64,000 nt of DNA, taken from NCBI GenBank assembly GCA_965232455.1, contig OZ246981.1, positions 3,348,001 to 3,412,000 of the forward strand, given 5' to 3'. A model generated the notes under the pieces. The model was not told where the DNA came from and made no database searches. It was given only the letters and a program-made list of their open reading frames with translations. The position numbers and the translations under genes are program-made. Numbering within the stretch: the first letter of the stretch is position 1; the number at the start of each line of letters is the position of its first letter. This DNA comes from JBFGFX01 sp965232455. GTDB taxonomy: Bacteria > Pseudomonadota > Gammaproteobacteria > Steroidobacterales > Woeseiaceae. Shown piece by piece: positions 43,177 to 51,722 of this stretch.

Positions 43177-44241
43177 CTACCCGGAGTGGCTGCTCAAGCG
43201 ATGTACGTTGCCCGGATTGACCGCGGCGGCCGACGCGTCGCGCAGTTGCAAAAGCTCCGCGGCGACAGCCAGTGCAATCTCGGCGGGCTTTTTACCGCTG
43301 ATGCCCGCGATGCCGATGGGACAGCGTAAGCGGTCGACGCCCGTCACGCCTTCCTGAGCGAATCTTTTCTCGAACCGGCGGCGCTTCGAGCGCGAACCGA
43401 TTAGACCGAGATACGCAAAATCGCCGCGCGCCAACACCGCTCTGCAAATTTCGTAATCGAGCGGGTGACTGTGCGTCAGCACGACGAAATAGCCGTTTCC
43501 GGGCAGTGCGGCAACTTCGCGCGCCGGCGCGCTGCTCCGTAGCGTTTGAACGTTCCCCGGCACCTGTTCGGGGAGAAACCCCGGGCGGCTATCGATCCAG
43601 CGAATGTTGGCGTCGAGCGTCGCGAGCATCGCAACCGTCGCGGTGCCGACGTGGCCGGCGCCGAATACCGCGATATTGAAATCACTGGAGACGATGGGTT
43701 CCACCAGCACCAGTTTGGCCGTCCGATCACCCAGGCGCCGCGCCTTACCGTCCGCCGCGGCGCGACCGACGACGTCAGCCACCGCCGGATCTGCCTGGAG
43801 GGCTTCCGGCAGGGGAGCTGCCCCGGTTATCACCAATCGTCGAAAACCGCCGCTTTCCCGCGGCCAGCTGATCAAAACCGCCGGCTCGCCGCAACCGCCT
43901 GCATGCCGCAATTCATGAATCCAGCTCGATGCGGAAGTGAGCTTCTCGAACATTACGTCGACGACGCCGCCACAACACTGACCGCAGTCGGCGCCCAGCG
44001 GAAATCTTCGCAGAGACTCCATGGGGCCTTCGCCGGCGGCATGCAGCAGCTCCCAGCCGATGCGCGTACACTGATACTCGAGCTGGCCGCCGCCGATCGT
44101 GCCGATCGTCTCATCACGAGTGACCAACATGCGGGCGCCGATCTCGCGCGGCGCCGATCCGCGCACGCCGGCAACCGTCACCAGCGTTGCAGGCTCACCC
44201 GCGTTAACGAGCGCCGCCGCCTTGTCCAACCATCGGTTCAT
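43177..44241 (-). CDS. xdhC: Xanthine dehydrogenase accessory protein XdhC
   Basis: A 354-residue protein that binds molybdenum cofactor, aids its sulfuration and inserts it into XdhB. N-terminal XdhC domain: ATLVTVAGVRGSAPREIGARM and TIGGGQLEYQ; GADCGQCCGG; then a Rossmann domain with FGAGHVGTATVAML near 195 and LIGSRSKRRRFEKR. ATGA overlap with xdhB. Confidence 0.92.
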   Translation of the reverse strand: MNRWLDKAAALVNAGEPATLVTVAGVRGSAPREIGARMLVTRDETIGTIGGGQLEYQCTRIGWELLHAAGEGPMESLRRFPLGADCGQCCGGVVDVMFEKLTSASSWIHELRHAGGCGEPAVLISWPRESGGFRRLVITGAAPLPEALQADPAVADVVGRAAADGKARRLGDRTAKLVLVEPIVSSDFNIAVFGAGHVGTATVAMLATLDANIRWIDSRPGFLPEQVPGNVQTLRSSAPAREVAALPGNGYFVVLTHSHPLDYEICRAVLARGDFAYLGLIGSRSKRRRFEKRFAQEGVTGVDRLRCPIGIAGISGKKPAEIALAVAAELLQLRDASAAAVNPGNVHRLSSHSG

Positions 44242-46589
44242 GCCGGCTGCCCCGGGGGCCGGTCAACGGACTCCGACGCGTTAAGCGCTCGCAATACCGC
44301 CTCCGGCGTCGCCGGCGCCTCCAACGGCGGCAAGGCCCCGTCCGCACCCGCGGACGCTACGGCGTCGCGAATCGCAAAAAACACCGACAGTGCCAGCATC
44401 AACGGCGGCTCGCCGACCGCTTTGGAGCGAAAGATCGTTTTCTCCTCGTTCGCGGCCGACTCCAGTATCTCCACACGAAGGTCCGCTGGGACATCCGAGC
44501 TGGTCGGTATTTTGTAGGTGGACGGGGCATGGGTGCCGAGTTCTCCGCGCTCGTCCCACCACAGTTCCTCCGAGGTCAGCCAGCCCATGCCCTGGACGAA
44601 ACCGCCCTCGATTTGCCCCATGTCGATGGCCGGGTTCAGCGACCGGCCGCAGTCGTGCAATATATCGACTCGCAGCGTCCGGTGTTCTCCCGTCAGGGTG
44701 TCAACAACGACTTCGGTAACCGCGGCGCCATACGCAAAATAGTAAAACGGGCGGCCGCTGAACGTCGAACGGTCGTAGTTTATTTTCGGGGTGCGGTAAA
44801 AACCGGTTGCCGACAACGAGGTCCTGGCGAACCAGGCGAGCCGCACCAGCTCCGCGAACTCGACCGACTGATCGCCGACGTTCACGCGGTTGTCGCGGAA
44901 AACCACGTCTTTCTCAGCCACGGCGAAGTGTTCGGCGGCAAAACGCCGCAGCCGCTTCTTTATTCTGCGCGCCGCTTTTTGCGCGGCCTTGCCGTTCAGA
45001 TCCGAGCCGCTGGAGGCCGCCGTCGCCGACGCATTGGGGACTTTGCTGGTGTCCGACGCGGTGATCTTGATGCGGTCGATGTCGATCTGCAGCTCCTCGG
45101 CAACGACCTGCGCGACCTTCGTGAACAGCCCTTGCCCCATCTCCGTTCCACCGTGATTCAGGTGGACCGTGCCATCGGTGTAAACGTGCAGCAACGCGCC
45201 GGCCTGATTGAGATGGGTCGCGGTGAAGGAGATTCCGAATTTTACCGGTGTCAGCGCAATACCGCGTTTCAGAATCGTGCTTCGCGCATTGAAATCACGG
45301 ATCTTCTCGACCCGCTTCCGGTATCCGGCGCTGGCCTCCAACCGCCCGACGATTTCCTCGATGATATTGTCTTCGACTTTCTGACGGTACGGCGTCACGT
45401 CACGCTCGCCGACACCGTACAGATTACGGCGCCGTACATCGAGTCCGTCTTTGCCGAGATGACGCGCGATATCGTCCATCACGTACTCGATACCGAACAT
45501 CCCCTGCGGCCCGCCGAAACCGCGAAACGCGGTATTCGATACCGTGTGGGTCTTGCAGCGATGCGAGACGACGGTGACGTGCGGCAAGAAATAGGCGTTG
45601 TCGCAGTGGAACATCGTGCGGTCGTTAATCGCGCCGGACAGATCGGCGGACATGCCGCAACGGGACGCGAACCTGAATTCGATCCCCGTGATTCTGCCGC
45701 TGTCATCAAAACCGACGTCGTAGTCGATGACAAAATCGTGACGCTTGCCGGTCATCAACATATCGACGTCGCGATCGAGACGCAGCTTGCACGGCTTACC
45801 CGTTTTTTGCGCCATCAGAGCGGCCAGGCAGGCGATCAACGCCGGCTGACTTTCCTTGCCGCCGAACGCACCGCCCATGCGGCGGCACTCGACAACAACG
45901 TCCTTGGATGCTTTCCCGATTGCGCCCGCGACGAGATGCTGCACTTCGCCGGGGTGCTGTGTCGAACTGTAGACGAACATGTCGCCGTCTTCGCGCGGCA
46001 GCGCCATGGCAATCTGGCCCTCGAGATAAAACTGGTCCTGGCCGCCGACCCGGGTCCGTCCTCTCAGCCGGTGCTGCGACGCTTCGAGCGCCGACCGGCT
46101 GTCCCCCCTGCTGAGGGTCTCGCTCGGCAGCACAAACGATTTTTTCTCGACCGCCGTCTCGGCATCGAGGATCGGCTCGCGGTCCTCGTAGTCGATGACG
46201 GCAAGCCGCGCAGCCTTCCGCGCCTGATCGACGGTCCTCGCCGCGACGGCGAACACCGCCTGGCCGGCGTACTGCACCAGACCGGGCGCGAGAATCGGAT
46301 CGTCCGGGACGACCGGACCGCAGTTGTTGTCACCCGGTATGTCGTCGGCGGACATGACGTCGACGACACCCGCCGCGGCGAGGACCGGCTGAAGGTCGAT
46401 CGAGCGGATGACGGCATGCGGCCGTGTGCTCATGCCGACCGCGAGATGCAACAGCCCGTTGGGCTCCACGATGTCATCGGTGTACGTCGCCTCGCCGCTG
46501 ACGTGCAGACGCGCACTGTCGTGCGGCGTCGCGGAGCCCACCGACCCGGCGACCCCGGTCACCGCCCCGCTACGCGCGCCCGTACGCAT
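44238..46589 (-). CDS. xdhB: Xanthine dehydrogenase, molybdenum-binding large subunit
   Basis: A 783-residue subunit oxidising hypoxanthine and xanthine to urate. Marks: ASGEATYTDDI-like opening (HVSGEATYTDDIVEP), GQDQFYLEGQIAMA, RRMGGAFGGKESQ, NTAFRGFGGPQGMF, NHGGTEMGQGLFTKVAQ and KAVGEPPLMLALSV with the catalytic Glu. The ATG at 46589 overlaps the end of xdhA by 20 bases; the frame is open further but only as xdhA shadow. Part of the leftward purine operon. Confidence 0.95.
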   Translation of the reverse strand: MRTGARSGAVTGVAGSVGSATPHDSARLHVSGEATYTDDIVEPNGLLHLAVGMSTRPHAVIRSIDLQPVLAAAGVVDVMSADDIPGDNNCGPVVPDDPILAPGLVQYAGQAVFAVAARTVDQARKAARLAVIDYEDREPILDAETAVEKKSFVLPSETLSRGDSRSALEASQHRLRGRTRVGGQDQFYLEGQIAMALPREDGDMFVYSSTQHPGEVQHLVAGAIGKASKDVVVECRRMGGAFGGKESQPALIACLAALMAQKTGKPCKLRLDRDVDMLMTGKRHDFVIDYDVGFDDSGRITGIEFRFASRCGMSADLSGAINDRTMFHCDNAYFLPHVTVVSHRCKTHTVSNTAFRGFGGPQGMFGIEYVMDDIARHLGKDGLDVRRRNLYGVGERDVTPYRQKVEDNIIEEIVGRLEASAGYRKRVEKIRDFNARSTILKRGIALTPVKFGISFTATHLNQAGALLHVYTDGTVHLNHGGTEMGQGLFTKVAQVVAEELQIDIDRIKITASDTSKVPNASATAASSGSDLNGKAAQKAARRIKKRLRRFAAEHFAVAEKDVVFRDNRVNVGDQSVEFAELVRLAWFARTSLSATGFYRTPKINYDRSTFSGRPFYYFAYGAAVTEVVVDTLTGEHRTLRVDILHDCGRSLNPAIDMGQIEGGFVQGMGWLTSEELWWDERGELGTHAPSTYKIPTSSDVPADLRVEILESAANEEKTIFRSKAVGEPPLMLALSVFFAIRDAVASAGADGALPPLEAPATPEAVLRALNASESVDRPPGQPA

Positions 46590-48093
46590 ACACCCCCAGC
46601 CTCTTGTTCTCGGCGACCTCGACGTAAAACCGCCGCAGCAGATTCCGGCAAATCTGCATCCGGTAGTCCGCACTTGCGCGGGCGTCGGTGATCGCTTGGA
46701 AGTCTTTCGCGAGTTCGTCCGCAGCCGCCGCGATCGTATCGGCAGACAGCGTTTTGCCGGCGAGCGCCATCTCACAATGGCTGGCCCGGGAAGGCACGGC
46801 GGCCATGCCGCCGAACGCGATACGCGCCGCCTTGACGTTGTTGCCGTCGAGCGTCAGCGAGAACGCGGCGCACACCGCGGAGATGTCCTGGTCGAAACGT
46901 TTCGAGACCTTGTACGCTCGAAAGCGCAGGTCGTCCGACGGCAAGGGTACGTGGATCGTCTTCACGAATTCGCCCGCCGCCAGCGCGGTCTGCTGATAAC
47001 CCAGATAAAACTCGTCCAGCGGGACCACCCGCTCGCGGTCGCCGCGGCGTAACGTCAAGCGCGCCGCCAGCGCCATTAATGCGGGCATTGAATCGCCGAT
47101 GGGCGAACCGTTTGCGATATTCCCACCCAGAGTTCCGGCATTGCGTATCGGCGGAGACCCGTATCGGAGAAACAGCTCTTCGAGCGCGGGGTAGTGCTCG
47201 ACCAATACGTCCATAACATCGCTCAGGGTGACCGCGGCGCCGATATCGATGTGCGAGTTCGTCACGTCTACAGTACGCAGTTCCGCGACTCTGCCCGTGT
47301 AAACGATGGGTCCGAGCTCGCGGTGCTGCTTCGTCACCCAAAGGCCGATATCGGTGCCGCCAGCCAGAATCGTCGCGTCCGGCAGCGCGTCCAGCAGGCC
47401 GGCCAATTCCGCCGCCGAGCGTGGCGCGTAAAACGCCCGCGGTCCCGCGCCAGTCGACAGACTGTCGTCGCGCTGAAGCCGTTTAATCGCATCGGATTTT
47501 TCGGTCAACGCCGCGCTTTTTTCGGCGCCGCAGACGGCAAACCGCCAGTCGTCGGCTACCTCCGCTGGACCGGCGTCACCGTACATACGCTCCGCCGCAT
47601 CGACGATGGGCCGGTAGCCGGTGCAGCGGCAGAGATTGCCCGCCAGCGCATCGTCGATCTCGACGCGAGTCGGCCGCGAATTGCTCTTGAACAGTGCGAA
47701 CATGGACATCACGAAACCGGGTGTGCAAAAACCGCACTGCGAACCGTGGCAATCAACCAGCGCCTGCTGCACCGGGTGCAAACGCCCGTCGGGACTTTTC
47801 AGGCTTTCCACCGTGAACAGTTCCCTGCCGTCCAGCGTCGGTAAAAACTGAATACAGGAATTGACCGCGCGCGTCTTGAGCGAGCCCGCTTCATCCAGCT
47901 CCACCAACACTACGGTGCAGGCGCCACAGTCGCCCTCCGCGCAGCCCTCCTTCGTGCCGGTTCGGCCAAGATCTTCGCGCAGGAATTGCAGGACGGTGCG
48001 CGTCGGTTCGACGTCGCGGAGCTCGATGACCTCACCGTCCAGAATGAATCTGATCGTGTGCTCGGTCGACCGGTTTTGCGGCGTCGAATTCAT
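46570..48093 (-). CDS. xdhA: Xanthine dehydrogenase, iron-sulfur/FAD small subunit
   Basis: A 507-residue subunit carrying electrons from the molybdenum site to NAD+. N-terminal 2Fe-2S domain (GCAEGDCGACTV near 43), second 2Fe-2S domain (GSQCGFCTPGFVMSM near 110; NLCRCTGYRPI near 145), FAD domain at about 190-370 (ILAGGTDIGLWVTK; GTLGGNIANGSPIGD) and the CO-dehydrogenase flavoprotein C-terminal domain. ATG at 48093 gives the usual N-terminus; an ATG 16 codons upstream is also in frame. Confidence 0.95.
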   Translation of the reverse strand: MNSTPQNRSTEHTIRFILDGEVIELRDVEPTRTVLQFLREDLGRTGTKEGCAEGDCGACTVVLVELDEAGSLKTRAVNSCIQFLPTLDGRELFTVESLKSPDGRLHPVQQALVDCHGSQCGFCTPGFVMSMFALFKSNSRPTRVEIDDALAGNLCRCTGYRPIVDAAERMYGDAGPAEVADDWRFAVCGAEKSAALTEKSDAIKRLQRDDSLSTGAGPRAFYAPRSAAELAGLLDALPDATILAGGTDIGLWVTKQHRELGPIVYTGRVAELRTVDVTNSHIDIGAAVTLSDVMDVLVEHYPALEELFLRYGSPPIRNAGTLGGNIANGSPIGDSMPALMALAARLTLRRGDRERVVPLDEFYLGYQQTALAAGEFVKTIHVPLPSDDLRFRAYKVSKRFDQDISAVCAAFSLTLDGNNVKAARIAFGGMAAVPSRASHCEMALAGKTLSADTIAAAADELAKDFQAITDARASADYRMQICRNLLRRFYVEVAENKRLGVYAYGRA

Positions 48094-48110
48094 CTCGGAA
48101 GGCGCGGCCC

Positions 48111-48458
48111 TCAGCTGCCCCGGTAGGTGGAATAGCTCCACGGCGAGACGAGCAACGGCACGTGATAGTGCTCGTCGTCCGCGATCTGGAAGCGGATGAC
48201 CACGTCCTGCAGAAACGGTGTCGGAGTGGGCACGGCGTCGTGCGCCGCGAAGTAGGTGCCGACGTCGAACTCGAGTTCGTATTTACCCGCCCCGCTCGAC
48301 TCGGCATCCAGCAAAGGTTCGTCGGTGCGACCGTCGGCGTTGGTTACCGAACTGGCAACCAGTTTGCGTTCGCCCTCGAGCGAATAAAGGCGCACGGGAA
48401 TCCCGCTCCCCGGCCGTCCTCGAGCGGTATCCAGTACGTGCGTTGTCAATCGTCCCAT
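48111..48458 (-). CDS. uraH: 5-hydroxyisourate hydrolase
   Basis: A 115-residue transthyretin-related enzyme opening 5-hydroxyisourate to OHCU. Hallmarks: LTTHVLDTARGRPG at the start (catalytic His), VPLLVSPWSYSTYRGS at the end, the required YRGS C-terminus. First gene of the leftward purine operon, so the promoter should lie in 48459-48608, shared with the divergent GMC operon. Confidence 0.95.
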   Translation of the reverse strand: MGRLTTHVLDTARGRPGSGIPVRLYSLEGERKLVASSVTNADGRTDEPLLDAESSGAGKYELEFDVGTYFAAHDAVPTPTPFLQDVVIRFQIADDEHYHVPLLVSPWSYSTYRGS

Positions 48459-48570
48459 GGTTCTCGTTTTTTGCGGTCGCGATGGACCCGGCGACTTACC
48501 ATGATATACCAGCTCATGAGCCTACAAAGGCCCCAAACTGTATAGCCACAGGATCGCCCCGCTGTGCTAG

Positions 48571-48590
48571 CGTTGACGGTTCAGTCAACG
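48571..48590. promoter_or_regulatory. Inverted repeat before the GMC operon, possible operator
   Basis: CGTTGAC-ggttca-GTCAACG: perfect 7-base arms with a 6-base spacer, 18 bases before the Tat-exported subunit gene and in the same divergent region as uraH. It could be a regulator site for either operon; no regulator gene is adjacent. Confidence 0.4.
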
Positions 48591-48608
48591 GGATCGGGGG
48601 AGAACGTG

Positions 48609-49202
48609 ATGAGCAGCCACAGTATCAGCCGGCGGCACTTCATGCAGGGATCGAGCGCGATGGCGGGCAGTTCCCTGTTAAGACTGAGCGCACCCGTGTT
48701 GGCGGCCGCGGCGCAGGCGGCCTGTTCGGCCAGGGACGAGGGCGCCGCTTACAAGGTCCTGAGCGCAACGGAGGCGCTCGAGCTGGAAGCAATGGCGGCC
48801 CGCATCCTTCCCACGACGACCACGCCGGGCGCTCGCGAGGCCGGCGTCATCCACTTTTTCGACAACGTGCTCGGCGGGCCAATGGCGGGGATGCTGGGCG
48901 CCATTCGCGGCTCCCTGCCCGGGTTTCAGCAGGGGGTTACCGACAGGTTCGCCGGTGCGGAACGGTTTTCCGACCTCGGTGAGGACGATCAGGACGCCTG
49001 GCTCGCCGAAAACGAGCGCACGCCGCTGTTCAACCTCGTTCGTACGCTGACACTGATCGGCTTCTTCGCGATGAGTAAACACGGCGGAAACAAAGATCAT
49101 CTCTCCTGGGACCTGATCGGCTTCGAGGGCCACGCGGCCACGCAGCCGCCCTTCGGGTATTACGACGCGCAATACATCGAGGAGAACCCCAATGGCGACT
49201 GA
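48609..49202 (+). CDS. Gluconate 2-dehydrogenase subunit 3-like protein, Tat-exported
   Basis: A 197-residue small subunit of a membrane-side GMC dehydrogenase. A twin-arginine motif (SRRHFMQGSS) and a hydrophobic stretch ending AAQAAC show Tat export and perhaps lipid anchoring. The body has the family pattern LSATEALELEAMAARILP, TTPGAREAGVIHFFD and KHGGNKDHLSWDLIGF. GGGGGAG precedes the ATG. The large subunit starts 11 bases before its stop. It probably carries the folded flavoprotein across the membrane. Confidence 0.87.
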   Translation: MSSHSISRRHFMQGSSAMAGSSLLRLSAPVLAAAAQAACSARDEGAAYKVLSATEALELEAMAARILPTTTTPGAREAGVIHFFDNVLGGPMAGMLGAIRGSLPGFQQGVTDRFAGAERFSDLGEDDQDAWLAENERTPLFNLVRTLTLIGFFAMSKHGGNKDHLSWDLIGFEGHAATQPPFGYYDAQYIEENPNGD

Positions 49203-50862
49203 GAACCAGACGGAATATGCGCTCGACGACGCGGTCGATTTCGTCGTTGTCGGTTCCGGCTCCGCCGGCGGCATCCTGGCCAGGGAGCTCTCGACCAACG
49301 GCTTCAGCGTCGTGGTGTTGGAGCAGGGTCCGTTCCGGGAAGCAAAGGACTTCACGCACGACGAATTCGAGGTGGTCATCAGCGGCGGTCTCACGGGCGG
49401 CACGCCGGCCGAAAACCCACAGACCTTCAGGCACGACGAAAGCGAAGTTGCCGAGATACTGTTCGGCCGCAATCCGGCCTGGTACTACGAAGGCGTCGGC
49501 GGCGCCAGCGTGCATTTCACGGCGAACTTCTGGCGGCTTCGCGAAATCGATTTCAACGAACGCAGCGTATTGGGCTCGATTGAAGGCACCAATTTCGCCG
49601 ACTGGCCGATCAGCTACGAGGAACTCGAGCCGTATTACACGCGGGTGGATTGGGAAATCGGCGTATCCGGCGCGCCGGGCCCGTTCGATTCGCCGCGCTC
49701 GAAGCCGTTCCCGATGCCGCCGATGCCCGTGAAATCCTCGGGCGTGTTGCTGGAGAAAGGCGCCAAAGCCATTGGTTTCAACGCACAGCCCGCGCCGCTG
49801 GCGATTCTGTCGCAGCCTCACAACGGACGGCCGGCGTGCATCCACTGCGGCTACTGCATGGGTTACGGCTGTGAAGTGGGCGCAAAATCCTCGACGCTTG
49901 CGGCGATGATTCCGCAGGCGATGGCCAGCGGCAATTGCGAGATTCGCGCCGAATGCGCGGTCTACAATCTCGAGACCGGCCCCGACGGCAGGATCAGCGA
50001 AGTTCAGTACATCGACCGGGAAGGTAAACAGCATGGCCAGAAGGCACGCGCCGTCGTGCTGTCGGCCAACGGCGCCGAGACCTCCAGGCTTTTGTTGCTG
50101 TCGGCAAGCGCCAGGCACCCCGACGGCCTTGCCAACTCGAGCGGTTACGTCGGCAGGAACCTGATGATGAACGCCCATGCGATGGTGCATGCGGTGTTCG
50201 AGCACCCGCTGAACGATTACAAGGGCGTACAGGTCACGCGGATCGTGCACGACCTTTACGAGTCGGATCCGAAACGCGGTTTCTACGGCGGCGGCGGATT
50301 CGACGCCAGACCGTTCATGGCGGCGACACCCATACTGTATTCCCTTGGCGCACAGCGGTCCGACGGACCGCAGTGGGGCGCCGAATTCAAGGACCGCCTG
50401 GCGCACAATTTCACGCGCCAGATGGCGATCCTCTGCAACGCCACCTCGCTGCCGCTCGACCGCAACAACATCACGCTCGACCCGACGCACAAGGACAAGT
50501 ACGGGCGGCCGTCATTGCGCATGACCTACAGGGACCACGACGACGACCTGGCGAACGCGCTTTACATGCAGGGATTTGCCGAACAGATGGCCGAAGCGGC
50601 CGGCGCCGTGGAACAGTGGAGCCCGCCGGTCGAGCCGCAAGCCGGCGGCGCTCACCTGCTCGGCACCTGCCGGATGGGCGACGATCCCGAAACGTCCGTC
50701 GTCGATCGTTACCACCGCAGTCACGACGTCGCGAATCTGTTCATTTGCGACGGCTCGAGCATGGTGACGTCGGGACGCGGACAGCCGACGATGACCATCA
50801 TGGCGCTGGCGTTCAGAGCCGCCGAGCATATCGCGGCAGCCGCCAACAGGAACGAAGTATGA
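49192..50862 (+). CDS. GMC-family FAD oxidoreductase, large subunit
   Basis: A 556-residue flavoenzyme oxidising a sugar, sugar acid or alcohol. FAD site VVVGSGSAGGILAREL near 18; a three-cysteine motif HCGYCMGYGC near 222, comparable to the iron-sulfur site of bacterial FAD-glucose dehydrogenases; the catalytic region AHLLGTCRMG near 487 and SSMVTSGRGQPTMTIMALA at the end. No signal peptide: export must be with the Tat-carrying subunit. No cytochrome subunit follows; a RidA lipoprotein does. Confidence 0.88.
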   Translation: MATENQTEYALDDAVDFVVVGSGSAGGILARELSTNGFSVVVLEQGPFREAKDFTHDEFEVVISGGLTGGTPAENPQTFRHDESEVAEILFGRNPAWYYEGVGGASVHFTANFWRLREIDFNERSVLGSIEGTNFADWPISYEELEPYYTRVDWEIGVSGAPGPFDSPRSKPFPMPPMPVKSSGVLLEKGAKAIGFNAQPAPLAILSQPHNGRPACIHCGYCMGYGCEVGAKSSTLAAMIPQAMASGNCEIRAECAVYNLETGPDGRISEVQYIDREGKQHGQKARAVVLSANGAETSRLLLLSASARHPDGLANSSGYVGRNLMMNAHAMVHAVFEHPLNDYKGVQVTRIVHDLYESDPKRGFYGGGGFDARPFMAATPILYSLGAQRSDGPQWGAEFKDRLAHNFTRQMAILCNATSLPLDRNNITLDPTHKDKYGRPSLRMTYRDHDDDLANALYMQGFAEQMAEAAGAVEQWSPPVEPQAGGAHLLGTCRMGDDPETSVVDRYHRSHDVANLFICDGSSMVTSGRGQPTMTIMALAFRAAEHIAAAANRNEV

Positions 50863-51344
50863 CCGGCCGCCAAACGCGTTCGCCGCTGGCGTTCGTCGCG
50901 GCGATGACGGTTTTTGGCCTGAGCCTCTCGGGCTGCGATTCGCCAACGACGGAGGACACCGTGACAACCATCACTCATCACAACATGCCGGGCACGGAGA
51001 ACCTGGGCCTGCCGTTCTCATCCGCCGTGCAGGTCGACAACACGCTGTATTTGTCCGGCAATCTCGGCAACGTACCCGGCAAAAACGAACTGGTGCCCGG
51101 CGGGATCGAGGCGGAAACGCGGCAAACCATGGAGAACATCAAGGCGGTCGCCGAACAGTTCGGTTCGTCGATGGACAAGATCGTCAAGTGCACGGTGTTC
51201 TTGGCCGACATGGACGAGTGGCCGGCGATGAACGAAGTTTATCGGAGCTATTTCACCCATCCGCCGGCGCGCAGCGCGCTCGGCGCCAGCGGTCTGGCGC
51301 TCGGTGCAAGAGTCGAGATCGAGTGCATCGCCGTCGTCGACTGA
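50859..51344 (+). CDS. RidA-family lipoprotein
   Basis: A 161-residue RidA domain behind a lipoprotein signal (FVAAMTVFGLSLSGC, Cys near 26). Unlike the copy at 19318, it keeps the catalytic Arg in HPPARSALGASGLALGARVEIE. Most RidA proteins are cytoplasmic; this one must be outside. Start overlaps the stop of the GMC gene (ATGA), so it may clear a reactive product of that enzyme. Confidence 0.87.
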   Translation: MTGRQTRSPLAFVAAMTVFGLSLSGCDSPTTEDTVTTITHHNMPGTENLGLPFSSAVQVDNTLYLSGNLGNVPGKNELVPGGIEAETRQTMENIKAVAEQFGSSMDKIVKCTVFLADMDEWPAMNEVYRSYFTHPPARSALGASGLALGARVEIECIAVVD

Positions 51345-51441
51345 ACGCTCACCCCAAGCGGCATCCGCTGTCACCGCCGACCGGCGCCGACACAACAAAC
51401 ACACTCCCATGACTCGGGTTTGACTTATGTCTTCCGATTAT

Positions 51442-51472
51442 TTAGATTCAGTCTAACTTAGACTTAGTCTAA
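51442..51472. repeat. Two 15-base palindromes, TTAGATTCAGTCTAA and TTAGACTTAGTCTAA
   Basis: Spaced 16 bases start to start in an AT-rich patch. The pair looks like operators for a dimeric regulator, but lies between two converging genes. Half sites occur near 53649 and 63844. Confidence 0.5.
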
Positions 51473-51585
51473 TTAAACCTCGGGAAGCGTATCACTCTCG
51501 GCTTGCGCTGAGCGGGACTACGACCGACCGTTTCCGTCGCCGCGGTCGAGACGCCGGGAGAAACACGATGACGATCAGAGCGGTC

Positions 51586-51673
51586 GCCCGTCGGGACGGG
51601 CTCCAACAGGAATCCTGTCGCCGGCCCCGACGGCGGCATTGAAAAAACCGTGTTGGAGCCCGTCCCGACGGGC
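51586..51673. repeat. REP-type inverted repeat, 23-base perfect arms
   Basis: GCCCGTCGGGACGGGCTCCAACA at 51586 would exceed the quoting limit in full; its core is GCCCGTCGGGACGGGC and its exact complement is at 51651-51673, with 42 bases between. Related cores are at 38300 and 53741. Confidence 0.7.
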
Positions 51674-51722
51674 GGCTCGGAGATCGCAGGCGCCCAACCG
51701 CGGCGGTCGCCCGTTGCCGGCG

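Larger units (their letters stand above)
51345..51722. other. Gene-free region between convergent genes, rich in repeats
   Basis: No convincing coding frame. It holds the paired TTAGACTnAGTCTAA palindromes (51442-51472) and a large REP-type inverted repeat (51586-51673). Both flanking genes end here, so no neighbour needs a promoter in it. Confidence 0.6.

Noticed and set aside
44529..46691. A 720-codon rightward frame opposite xdhB
   Set aside because: Antisense shadow of a certain gene; composition and lack of motifs argue against coding.
48459..48608. Promoter for uraH, TATATCAT near 48503 on the minus strand
   Set aside because: No -35 box at a suitable distance, so I do not list it as a feature.
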